DNA of 64,000 bases, taken from Buddleja alternifolia. Lineage: Eukaryota > Streptophyta > Magnoliopsida > Lamiales > Scrophulariaceae. Position 1 is the stretch's first letter. Each line of letters starts with the position of its first letter. The notes beneath the pieces were generated by a model. It was not told the origin of the DNA and made no database searches. It was given only the letters and a program-made list of their open reading frames with translations. The translations under genes and the position numbers were made by a program. Shown piece by piece: positions 1 through 10,508 of this stretch. The stretch spans positions 2,953,001 through 3,017,000 of the forward strand of contig CM033405.1 in NCBI GenBank assembly GCA_019426215.1. Reading direction: 5' to 3'.

Positions 1-383
1 CCAATCCACCCATTTATGGGTTTCCTTATATTAGTCCAAACAAACCTTCGAACCTCTCGATTCATGCAAAGGGGAGTATGAGCACCTTCCAAAGCGGGCC
101 AAACCCCTAATAAGTCAGGGGCTTGCGGAGCCGTACCATCGAAGGTAGCCAAATCGAATCGAGGACTAAGTGATAGATGAGGAATCGACTCTCCTCTGTG
201 ACTAGAAGCTCCTCGAGGAACTATGTGAGACGTTTCGACTGGCACCACCTTGGTATCGCGATAATACTGGTGAAAAGCCCTAGCAATACGGTGGATTTCC
301 TCGGCCTCCCCACAACCCAAAATCGATGCTTGGGAGACCAAGAAAGTAAGGTCATGAGCAGCTAGATGTGGGGGGACAGCCAT
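1..383 (-). CDS. Antisense ORF of Tat-like element, partial
   Basis: The frame is open for 127 codons from the ATG at 383-381 to the window edge, with no stop. The start region reads MAVPPHLAAHDLTFLV. I recognise no domain. It runs opposite to the element's LTR and polypurine tract. A TATAAATAC box lies about 110 nt upstream of the ATG, with a pyrimidine-rich leader between. A role is unknown. The alternative, gag of a minus-strand element, is less likely because no primer-binding site follows the LTR on that strand and the G-tract orientation is wrong for it. Confidence 0.55.
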   Translation of the reverse strand, partial: MAVPPHLAAHDLTFLVSQASILGCGEAEEIHRIARAFHQYYRDTKVVPVETSHIVPRGASSHRGESIPHLSLSPRFDLATFDGTAPQAPDLLGVWPALEGAHTPLCMNREVRRFVWTNIRKPINGWI

Positions 384-490
384 TGTGTGATGTGGATGAA
401 GAAAGAAAGTACACAAAAGGGGCGACGAATAAAACGAATACTCGAAGAAGAAGGTAGAAGAGGAAAAGTGAAATGGAAATAACACGCTGC

Positions 491-499
491 GTATTTATA
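491..499 (-). promoter_or_regulatory. TATA box for the antisense ORF
   Basis: The minus strand reads TATAAATAC, a good plant TATA consensus, about 110 nt before the ATG at 383. It sits inside the retroelement between the ORF and the 3' LTR. Transcription from it is inferred. Confidence 0.45.
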
Positions 500-836
500 A
501 GGATTGGAACGATTGGAGGTGAAAAGACGCGATGAGTGATTGACAGAATATCGAGACGTTAAGAAAGACGGCGATTTGAAAGAAGCATGATGTTTCACAT
601 GAATCGACGCATATAATGCCGGGGACATAAACTCATAATGATTAAAAAACCTCGGGAAAAACCCTAAGGGACGTGTTTTCAATAACCATCAGAAAGTGAA
701 AAGTCTCAGTATTTAAGGAAAAGACGGGTTATTTGAAAAAAGAAAAAGACCCGCGAAGCTGAAGCATCCCCAAGGAGAGACGTGTCTATTTGATATATAT
801 GAACTCAAAATATTCACATATATCAGGGGGGGCATC

Positions 837-1583
837 TGTTTATAATAAATAAATAAATAGGTCATTCGAAAGAGGTGCCACGAAAAAGAGGCTGAATGTG
901 AATAGGCCCACTAATCGAAAAATATTCAGAATAAGCCCAAATAGGGAAACAAGGTAGCCTGGGCCACTTAGAAGAAAAACGAAGAGGCAAGAAAATAGGG
1001 CCCATTTAATAAAGAGGTTTATCCGAAATAAAAAAGGAACACGCCAAGATCTAGAAATTTTGAAACAGGCAGTTGAAGGCGGTTTGCCAGAACAGAGAAC
1101 GTGGGTCGTACGTGGATAAAAAGGCGAGAAGAAGAAGGAAGAAGGACAGACAACATCTCAGAGAAAAAACTCAATCTTTTCATAATTATTAGCAGCTTTC
1201 GTAGTTTATTTCAGTTTCCCATAGTTCCCTTTTTAGGTTAGAATTTAGATTCAGTTCAATTCCTCGTAATTTCTAGTATAGAGTAATCTAGTAGAATTGT
1301 AGTAGGCGGAGCAAAAGGCCAGGTCCGTAGCTTGTATTTCTGAAGAATTCATCGAGAATCTATGGAGGTATTTTCCCTTTTCTTAATTTAACGCAGTTTA
1401 TATATAACGTGTTGCAATTATATTTTCCTCATAAACAGTTAAAAGAGTGAATTGAAAGACGTAGGACCACCGGTAGCCTATTTAGGTAGGGGTCGATAGA
1501 TAATTCTAAGTTGAGATTATCGCGAGGCAGGGATCGTCTACTCGAAATCCCTCCTTATTCTAGTCTGTTTTTCACGCGAAACA
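837..1583 (+). repeat. 3' LTR of the Tat-like element
   Basis: The LTR is 747 bp with short inverted ends TGTTT and AAACA, directly after the G-run tract. An ATAAAAAGG motif near 1117 is in the place expected for the LTR TATA box and aligns with a TATATATA in the related fragment at 48165-48175. The downstream half (about 1440-1583) also matches that copy. Confidence 0.65.
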
Positions 1584-1630
1584 CATATACAATACAACTA
1601 TCGATATGAAATTGAAATCACTATTTGATG

Positions 1631-1826
1631 TGATTTCTTTGACATCAACTCAAATACCAAAAGCAAAAAAGAGTTATTTAATATACATCACAAATTCAAA
1701 ATTATTATTTATTTATTTTTGTCACATGTGATTTCTTTGACATCAACTCAAATATCAAAAGAAAAAAAAGAGCTAATTAATACACATCACGTATTCAAAA
1801 TTATTGTTTTATTTTACTTTTTTTTG
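1631..1826. repeat. Two tandem copies of a 98-bp unit
   Basis: The string TGATTTCTTTGACATCAACT starts at 1631 and again at 1729. The following AT-rich sequence repeats with small differences. Confidence 0.75.
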
Positions 1827-2302
1827 CCTAATATTGAACTTCATATGCGAAGTAAAAACTTAATCCAGTGTATGAATGCTAATATTATTGTTTTAGACAA
1901 ATATTCTTGATAACTAATTTCATTTTTTGCCTAATGTTTTACCTGATGTAAGAATACGAAGTAAAAACTTGACTGGATGTAAGAATTTTAACTTGATTTA
2001 ACTAATGTAAGTAAAAAAGTTAATATTATTATTTTAGATAACTATTAACTAATATTACTTTTTGCCGAATGTTTGACTTGATGTAGTAATATGAAGTAAA
2101 AAAGTTGACCTGATGTAAAAAAACTTGATCTGAATATAACTAATGTATGTAAGAAAACTAATATTATTATTTTAGACAAATATTATTAATAATTAATATT
2201 ATTTCTTGTATAATGTTTGTTTTGATGTAAAAATCTGAAGAAAAAAATTGACTATTTAACAAAACTTAAACTGATTTTAACTAATGTATGTAAGAAAGAT
2301 AA
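1823..2302. repeat. Degenerate 100-140-bp tandem array, about four units
   Basis: Units begin near 1823, 1924, 2060 and 2202 with TTTTTGCCTAATGTTT-like starts. Each carries a GAAGTAAAAA motif, an ACTAATGTATGTAAG-like motif and an AT-rich TATTATTATTTTAG block. No coding potential. The array abuts the broken 3' end of the LINE. Confidence 0.6.
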
Positions 2303-2304
2303 CC

Positions 2305-4801
2305 ACAATTGTTTCGCCCAATTACAATCGCGAAGTGCATGAAGTATGTTCTCTGCTCCGTTTCCACAAACATCACAAATATCCATGCTCTTGATACCCC
2401 TCGCACACAGTTGCGAATTAACTAATCAAACATCACAAATATCCATGCTCTTGATACCCCTCGCACACAGTTGCGAATTAACTAATCAAACATCACAAAT
2501 ATCCATGCTCTTGATACCCCTCGCACACAGTTGCGAATTAACTAACACTTTCCCATGTCGCAGTTGCAAAAGGAAGAAACGTCGCCTATATGCACCCCGA
2601 ACCTTCCAGGCTCGTTTCCACTTCTTTTCTTCACTCAAGCTCCGAGAAGTGTTTGTCAGTGCCTCATACGCGGACTTACAACTATAAATCCCATTCGAAG
2701 AGAATTTCCATCGTAATGTATCCTCTCAATCTGTGTGTGTATTCAAATCCACCGAGGTGAGATGTAATCGAATATTTTCCAGAATTGTCGTGAGTTCCGT
2801 CCAACTCTAGCTGTGGTCTTCTTGCCAATATGAGCTCACCGTATGTGTCAACTCCTCCGCCAAGAGACGGTATTCCATTTGGTCTACCAAAGGTCCACCC
2901 TCAAACCACGAATCTGTCCAGAATCGGATTTTCTCTCTGTTGCCCACAATCCACCGAGACCCTTCCTTTAGCATAGGTAACGTGCTCAGGATGATTCCCC
3001 AAGTGTGTGAGCTTGCAGTTTTAGCTCGAGCTCTTTGACATAATAAGTATTTACCCACAATTTATGTTCATCATTCATGATTTGCCAGCCAAGTTTGCCC
3101 AACATCACCATATTCTTCAACCTAAGGCGTTTTGGACCTAAACCCCGTTGAATTTTACAACGACACATCATCTCCCATTTGATAGCATTAATTTTTCTTT
3201 CTTTATCCGAACCCCCCCACAAAAAGTTGCGGTTAGCTTTTTCGATTGCATCACACAGCCCTAACGAGATATGTGTGATTTGCATATGATAAGTCGGACG
3301 GGCTTCCGTCAAAACCGTGATATGAGTTGCTCTTCCAGCTAAAGAAAGGTGTTTACGTTTCCAACCTTTGAACTTATTCCGAACCCTCTCCAAGATACCG
3401 ACATAAATTCTCTGTTGGCCCAAGTCCCGTCATTCGCACATTCTTGGAGAAGAAAATTCGAGATTTGTGTTTATTCACTGCCCGCCCCGATATTGCACAG
3501 TAGCTACTCAAACATTACCTTACCACATTCAGTTGCCGCTCTGATGTTTCTCCGAATAAGAGTAGGTCATCCGCGAACACAAGATGGGATATTATCGGTC
3601 CAAATTTAGAGGAAGGAACGCCCGCCAATGATGCCGGTGAACTGCCTCATCAATCATGGAACCTAATTTCTATATGCAGAAGACAAAAATATAAGGCGAG
3701 AAGGGGTCCACTTGTCTTAGCCCTCTCTCTAGAATGAACAATTCAGTAATCTCACCATTCCAAAGCACGGAAAGCTGAGTATTAGTGGTACATTCCATAA
3801 TGAGATTGATCCAAGTCTCGAGGAACCCAATTTCACCCAACACATTTTAAAAAAAAATCCAATTAATTCTATCATATGCCTTTTCAAAGTCAACTTTAGC
3901 AACGAAAAAACCTTTTTGACCTTTTTTATTACGCATGTCATGCAAAATCTCTTGAGTGATCAAAACATTGTCAATAGTTTGCCGGCCCTTAATAAACGAA
4001 CTTTGAGTTTGTAGAATTAAAATGTCCATAAACTCACGAATTCGATTAACCATTGTCTTAGTAACAATTGTTAAACAAACATTCGTTAGACTAATTGGAC
4101 GAAATTGTGAAAAATGTGTTGGGTGCTTATCTTTCGGAATTAACACAATGCTAGAAGTACTTAAATTAGTGTCGATTTTACCTGACTGTAAAGTACGGTG
4201 AACCATGTGGAAGATGTCATCTCCTATTATGTCCTAGCATCGTTGATAAGAGATTGGCTGTATGCCATCCGGGCCTAGGGCTTTCGACGGATGCATTTCC
4301 CAGATTGCTTGTTTTACCTCCTCTTTACTTACTGGGTTACACAGAGTTGTGATTTGATGATCATGAAGTTGTGGAAACCCCTCGGTAAGCATGTAAGATT
4401 GAACCCGTCTCCTCCCCCATATAAGTTCTTATAGTAACTAATTGCCATATCCTTAAGTTCCTCCGAATTTGTTACTATCTCACCATCCTCCCGAGTAAGA
4501 GCTCTAATGCAACTTCTATTCTGGCGAGTAATTGCCGACATATGGAAGAATCGAGAATTTGGTCCCCCGCCTTTAGCCATTGGATCCTGGATTTTTGTTT
4601 CCTAAATAGTTCCTTCTTTCGAAGAGTATCGAGATACTGACCCTGATGCTTCTTTTCCAGCTTACGCAGGGAGTGGCTGAAATTCGTTCCCTGCGCTTTT
4701 TGAATCCTCGAGATGCGAGCTAGTAGTCTCCTTTTCCTCTGAAAAACATTTCCAAATATGTCCCGGTTCCAATTATATGCTGCTTCCCGGATATGATGCA
4801 A
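2305..4801 (-). pseudogene. LINE reverse transcriptase and zinc-binding region
   Basis: Fragments in several frames, from high to low coordinate: linker (4801-4475), finger region (4580-4329), motifs LIPKDKHPTHFSQFRPISL and SSFIKGRQ, palm motif KVDFEKAYDR (4206-3847), catalytic FADD (HLVFADDLLLFG, about 3590-3555), thumb/connection with LSLAGR (3423-2986), FWTDSW (about 2930), and the C-terminal zinc module CDVCGNG...HALRDC (about 2380-2310). It cannot make one protein. A 60-bp unit is triplicated inside the zinc module coding sequence and creates stops. Confidence 0.8.
2371..2545. repeat. Perfect 60-bp tandem repeat, three copies
   Basis: The unit beginning CATCACAAATATCCATGCTC repeats at 2371, 2431 and 2491 with no visible mismatch; the last copy stops after 55 bp. 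It lies inside the LINE zinc-module coding sequence. Joining units puts a TGA in the LINE frame, so the expansion followed loss of function. Confidence 0.9.
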
Positions 4802-4834
4802 CTGAGCATTGATCCCTTTAGATTTATGAGCCAG

Positions 4835-5599
4835 TCAGTGTTCCACCACCAACTCTCTAAATCCCGAATGCGTGAACCACACCGTTTGGAATCTGAAAAA
4901 GTCTATCGAAACTTTTTGTCGAGTGGATTCAGCCAAAGAGAGAAGTATTGGCGAGTGGTCAGATCCCACGTGCGGAAGATGATGCACACTAGTCGTCAGA
5001 TGAAGAAGTTGCCACTCATCATTACAAAGAACGCGATCGAGTCGTTCTTGTAATGAGGACTGTCCCCCTTTAGCCCACGTAAACGGAGTGCCCACATACT
5101 TGAGATCAATCAGGTTGCAAGTGTTCACACACTCCATAAACTTCTTACATTTATTGTAATCTACCGGAGCCCCTGTTGTTTTTCCAGATTGGTTAACTAC
5201 CACATTCATATCCCCTGCAATAATCCAAGGTCCTGAGACGTGCAGTTCCATATGAATAATATGATCCCACATGTAATTCCTAATATATAGGTAAGGGCTA
5301 GCGTATACTGCCGTGAGGAACCAGTCTTTCGCCCCTGATTGTTGAACAATAGCCGAAATACTTTGATCATTTGCTTCAAGTATCTGCAACTCACATTCAC
5401 AGATAGACCAAAAAATCCAAATGCCCTCGGCAAAGCCCCGAGCTTCTACTTTTTCCACCCTGTCAAAGCGATTGTGCTGCATAATATCATCAACATGATT
5501 ACCTTTTACACGAGGTTCCACCAAAACTAAAATCATTGGTTTATGCTTATGAAGAATGTCCTTAAGAGGCTGAGGGGTGTTCGAAACCCCCATAGTCAT
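4835..5599 (-). pseudogene. LINE endonuclease domain (EEP family)
   Basis: This 254-residue frame carries the marks of the endonuclease/exonuclease/phosphatase fold: LVEPRV near the start (metal-binding Glu), AVYASP, GDMNVV, PFTWAKGG, ERLDRVLCNDEW and GSDHSPILL near the end. In active elements this domain nicks target DNA for target-primed reverse transcription. The catalytic motifs survive, but the downstream reverse transcriptase is broken. The first Met was taken as the start; the original ORF2 may have begun upstream. Confidence 0.8.
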
Positions 5600-5779
5600 G
5601 TGATAATGATGAACTTAAAAATGATGAATAATAAAGTAAAAGTTATGTTTGTCTTAAATATTAAGAGAAATTGTGTGTTTAAATAATACATGAGAACTGT
5701 GGTCAAGTAGTCACTAAGTTAAAAATAAAGTAATTTGAGAGTGTGGTTATCATTTTTGAGAGTGTTAATATAACTTCCG

Positions 5780-5976
5780 AACCAACAAGGTCCAACACAG
5801 TTGGTAGATAGTTGGATTCTTTAAGCATGCTATCCAGGGTTCGATCTCTGGCCGTGTATATGGAAAAAACTTTTTTGGAAAGGCAAAACCTACTGCAGTG
5901 ATCTCTACGCCTCGAAGGAATTAGTTTTCGATATTTGATTGGGGGAAACTCTTGGTATAAACCACAAAAAAAAAAA
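5780..5976 (+). mobile_element. tRNA-derived SINE
   Basis: The element has Pol III promoter-like boxes, an A-box-like stretch around 5795-5811 (CACAGTTGGTAGA) and a B box GGTTCGATCT at 5838-5847. It ends in a poly(A) run (5966-5976). It is flanked by near-identical target copies, TATAACTTCCG on the left (up to 5779) and TATCAACTTCCG on the right (to 5990). All three hallmarks agree. It encodes nothing; mobilisation would depend on a LINE. Confidence 0.8.
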
Positions 5977-5990
5977 TATATCAACTTCCG

Positions 5991-6716
5991 CTGAAAAATC
6001 GATGGCATTGAAAATAGTGGTATATCACATTTTTCTTATTAAAAAAGATTTAATGATGCTTGAATTTATAATTTCTCTATATAGGAAATTTAATTTGAAA
6101 TATATTTACAATTATTTTTTTCGAATCAATTGTTCAATTTGAGGAAAATTAAACCGAATCGAACCGTACTGTACCGAGCTCAGCCCAACGGGCTAAAAAC
6201 AAACACCCGACCCGACTTACGGGCCCTTGTTTGACCCGCATCTCCAGTTGCTAAAAACAGCCTACTGACAGCAAAACATAAAAAAGTAGAACAAAAAATC
6301 CATGTCGCCGTTGGTCAGATAGCGAATCTAAATGGAAGAAGAAGATGAAATTGAATTAGCGAGCTGTGAATGAAGAACAAATCAGCGTTCCAGTTCGCAA
6401 AGGTACATTCGAAAACCATTTTTTTCTCATCAGATTTAGTATATCCATATCCGCAGTTATCAAATGATTTTATACGTAATATGAGTGTGGCGATTTGTGT
6501 TGAATCGAAAGTAAGGTGAGACTACTGTTAAGAAATGATTTTAAGCCTCTTTTGTTTATTGAATAGTTTTTTTTTTTTTTTAAAATTTATGCTCGATTAT
6601 TTGGCAGTTGAAATTGTATTGGAATCAGTGCTGGTGAGAAGCGATGTTAGGGCAGAGTTGAAATTTTGAAGTTTGGAGCTGTGGTTGTATTATTAGGTTA
6701 AGAAGTTGAGGAAGAA
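5991..6716 (+). other. No gene; probable 5' flank and leader of the Furry copy
   Basis: A CCGAATCGAACCG-like stretch (6150-6230) resembles transposon-end DNA. From about 6300 the sequence precedes the Furry ATG. A leader intron is possible, with donor CAAAG/GTACAT near 6400 and acceptor TTATTAG near 6696. No clear TATA box was chosen. Confidence 0.3.
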
Positions 6717-6980
6717 ATGAAGGCTGGGAGTGCGGCGAAGCTGATTGTTGATGCGCTGCTGCAGAGGTTTCTTCCTCTTGCCAGGCGTCGCATTGAAACT
6801 GCTCAAGTTCAAGTAAGGTTCTTATTGGTTATTTTTTGTGTTTGATTATTGAAAATGTCGTATTGAGCTCTTTTTATTTTTTGTTGTGTACAATTAGTTG
6901 GAATTCAATTATACTTTCATGTGAATTTATCTGCTCCGGGTAGTTGTACTTGAATTATGATACCGGAAATGCGTATGACA

Positions 6981-7278
6981 TTTGTAAAGATTGGTAAATG
7001 AGTTAATAATCTGCGGTTGGTGTGTTGTACTGCATTAAAGAAATTTGTTTGTGATAGGCCGTAAAAAGTGAAAAAAGGAATGTGAGGAAAAGGTTGGGCA
7101 ACCCTAGAGGAAGGAAAATAAGATAGACGTTTGTAAAGATTGGTAGATGAGTTAATAATCTGCGGTTGGTATGTCGTACTGCATTAAAGAAATTTGTGTG
7201 TGATAGGCTGTACAAAAGTGAAAAGAAGGAATGTGAGGAAAAGGTTGGGCAACCCTAGAGGAAGGGTAATAAGATAGA
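6981..7278. repeat. 149-bp tandem duplication in Furry intron 1
   Basis: TTTGTAAAGATTGG starts at 6981 and 7130, and the whole following block, including GTTGGGCAACCCTAGAGGAAG, is repeated with few differences. Confidence 0.85.
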
Positions 7279-10200
7279 CTTACGGGCAGGAAGGGGAGGA
7301 AAATTGGCATTTAGTAGACTTTTACCACGCTCTTTCCATGATGTCACTTTTATAGGCTTCTGACACGTTGCACTACTTATTGTAAATGTTATTTGCTTCC
7401 GATAATAAGTAATGCTTGCTTAAATATTTGTTTGCGATTGACTGCAGGATGGACAATACCTTCGGCCATCAGATCCGGCTTATGAGCAAGTACTAGATTC
7501 TTTAGCAATGGTGGCTCGGCACACACCTGTACCTTTACTGGAAGCTCTTTTACGATGGAGAGAAAGGTTTTTCGCTTTCTACAAACTGCTAACTTTGAAT
7601 AACTTACGGATTTAACTGTGTACTATCTTCTTTATATGGATTTTATGTCGAAGATAATCCTTGAAGATGGTAATAATGTTGTTGCTTGCTTTTTTCATAG
7701 AAACACTGCATATTACGATTATTGGAGTTTGACTGCCTGGTTTAGATGTCTAAAATTGCAGAACGTTTATGAAAACATACCCTAAGGGTGTGTTTGTATC
7801 GCAAATTAGTTGATGAATTCTTCATTCTTCACCCCCGCCCGCCCCCTTGAAATGCATATTATTAAATGCTCTCAAGTCCATGTTGGTTTGCTTGGCTTTA
7901 TTCTTTTATTTCCAGGATTAACTCGTTGTAAAGCTTGACTTTTAGGGAGTGACCTTGCTCCAAGATATGTAGCTAGACCAAGTCCCAATATAATCTATCT
8001 GCATTAGCAAGTGCATGCTATCTTGGAATGGGTGTTAGTTCGCCCTACTGAGCCGTCGATTTCAATGTTCAGTTTTGACAATGTTCGTTATTCTGATGTA
8101 TGTGTTCCACATTTATATTGAGCCCATGGCTAGAGAATTCTATTTTAGATGTGTGGGCTATACCAATTCCTTTAGCTGGTATGGAGCATATAAGTGGTTG
8201 TAATTCTCTTCCTCTTGTGATGTATGTCTTTCTTAATGACTTCTCGCAAAGAGAAATTCGGGCCTACACATCAATTACATGCCAAATTCATACCAGTCTA
8301 GACCTAGAAGTCCAGTTATGATATGTGTTGCGCTTGACGATTACCCTAAATACTGTTAACCAAATTAACCCATTAATGCACCGCAGAAAAACAATTCTTT
8401 AATGTTTAAATCATTCCAAGGCTTTTCATACGCTAACGTTTGCATAAAAACTTGAAGGTTCTTGGTAAACAATATCAAACAATCAAAACAAAGTGCCTGT
8501 TGGCATGGAGAATGGTTGCCAGAATCTTGAGAACTTGAGTTGGATTCCTTCTTCCTGTCTTATTCGAGTTTGATTAACCATTGCTTCGTTACTTATGACT
8601 TGCTATCAACATTTAATTGTTTTTGCGCATCAAAAACGTCTGTGCTGCATGGTGAGGAGTACTATAGTGAGATGCACTGGTCTGGCGGCCAATACTGACT
8701 AGTTAACACAAGACTGTGAGATTTTGATAGCTTGCTTAAGAGCATGAAAGAACTGGTTCTTCGTGGTTGAGAGTTGACTGCCATGTCAGCAGTATGCATC
8801 GTTTTGGTATATAAGTTTCTATGGATGTCTAATCCTGGTAGTAGTTATGACATCTAAATATAACAAATGAAATAGAAGTCAAACTGGGTCCATGTCGTTG
8901 TCGTTTTGTTCATTGGCTGGGCGCAAGTTGTCACTGGCTTGATTGATGGACTCCCAGATTCCAGCTTTGTGGTACCTTTTTGTTTTCTATCTCAATTGAC
9001 AAAATCACATTTTAATTTCTGACTACTGAAAAGTGAACACTTTGCCTCTAAATACTTTGGCCTTTTTCAATATACCCATAATTTAGATTTTTCAGATGAT
9101 AATATTCCAATTAGTTTGACATGTGACTACTAGGGGGCTCATCAAAACAGTAAAAACATCAGATATGCGAGTATGGTGATGGAATATATAATGAAACACA
9201 CAAGTCAAAATATATGGCGCCGAGTTGAGTATGATCTATATGTGATAGGCGTGGGGTTCATGTCATCACATACATGTTAATAATGTCTTTTGCTTCTATC
9301 TCTTTGATTCATCTTTTATTTTAATTGTTGGAGGAAGTAGGAAGATTCCCTTTTCCATTATTCTTTGTCATTTAAACCTCAATATATGCTTTATCTTCAA
9401 GTTAATTTTTCTGTAACTTCTTTTTGTTTGTGTTAATATGCAGTGAATCTCCAAAAGGTGCAAATGATGCATCAACATTTCAAAGAAAGGTTTGTTTCTC
9501 CTACTGATGAATCATTAGCATACGCAGAGTCATATACCAATTGCTCCATCTTCCTCACTTCCTGAGTGAATGAAGCAGCGTATTATAATCATATGCAGCC
9601 AACAACATTTTACTATTACGGTATTGAGATTGGGAAATTGTTAAGGCAATAGAAGAGGAAGACTGGGTTAGAATTGAATATTGAGAGGACATAGGACTAA
9701 CTATTAATTGACAACGTAGTGAGTTGCATGATACGGAACCGAATGATTACAATTTTATGCGAGCTAAACAAGTCCAAGAGAACTAAAACTGTAATATAGG
9801 TCTATATTTTAATAGTCTAGTGTTAGTGGACATTGGAAAGGTATTTCTTTGTGACAGTCATCATCGCGAAGTATATAGTGGAACTTCTCAGTCTCATATC
9901 TTTGAGGGCTTCTACATTCATAGTTGCTTCTTAATGTGATGGAAGAAGAACTGAGAGTTATTAAAAAGCATCTGAGTAGAGCCTCGTATAATAATAACAG
10001 TCATTAGCTTGGTTATCTTTATTTGCTTTAGTTAATTTACATTTGTTGATTTCGTGCACGTCGGATAGATTAATGAACAAACAAAAGTGCATCGCCTCTT
10101 GGCTTGTTTAGAAGAAAATTTTACCAATTACAGAAAGGTTTTTATGTTGACATACTTGATGCTGAAAAATTGGGGTTACCACTAAGAAATTGCTATAATG

Positions 10201-10490
10201 GTTCAGAAAAGAACATTTTATTCTTAATTTACTCAAGCAACATCAAAATTTTTCTGAACATACAATTCATACTAACTTGAGTTTCACTATGATGCTGCGT
10301 ACACAGCTGGCAGTGGAATGCATTTTTTGCTCGGCATGTATTCGCTTCGTTGAGTGTTGTCCTCAAGAAGGACTAACAGGTTTGTTCATGCTCTAGTGGT
10401 TATTGAATCCTTAATAGGCTGAACCGAACCAACTTCAAAATTTACCGACTTAGTGGCCTTCGGCTGGGAACCCCCCACCCCCTACAAAAA

Positions 10491-10508
10491 GAGAGAGAGA
10501 GAGAGAGA
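10491..10508. repeat. (GA)n microsatellite
   Basis: A run of nine GA units lies in intron 4 of the Furry copy. Confidence 0.9.

Larger units (their letters stand above)
1..1583 (+). mobile_element. 3' part of a Tat-like Ty3/Gypsy retrotransposon
   Basis: The segment ends in a G-run polypurine tract (about 826-832) followed by an LTR that starts TGTTT at 837 and ends AAACA at 1583, which fixes the element on the plus strand. Upstream of the tract lies an ORF on the opposite strand (1-383). Extra antisense ORFs between pol and the 3' LTR are known in the Tat lineage of plant Gypsy elements, so I assign it there. No gag or pol is inside the window; the rest lies to the left. A related LTR fragment occurs at 48075-48908. 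Confidence 0.6.
2303..5599 (-). mobile_element. L1-type LINE, decayed and 5'-truncated
   Basis: Read on the minus strand, this segment has the order of a plant L1 ORF2: AP-type endonuclease (5599-4835), linker, reverse transcriptase (about 4330-3420), connection region and C-terminal zinc-binding (zf-RVT) module ending near 2305. Frameshifts and stops split it into at least six frames. No ORF1, 5' UTR, poly(A) tail or target duplication was found. The 3' end stops at a tandem array, so the tail was lost or replaced. Confidence 0.85.

Noticed and set aside
362..682. 106-residue minus-strand frame
   Set aside because: It overlaps the TATA and leader of the better antisense ORF in another frame and has no recognisable features.
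2346..2687. 113-residue plus-strand frame with three repeated protein blocks
   Set aside because: It is the shadow of the 60-bp tandem repeat in the minus-strand LINE; no independent coding evidence.
5703..6008. 101-residue minus-strand frame
   Set aside because: It lies across the SINE and its flanks; the SINE explains the sequence.
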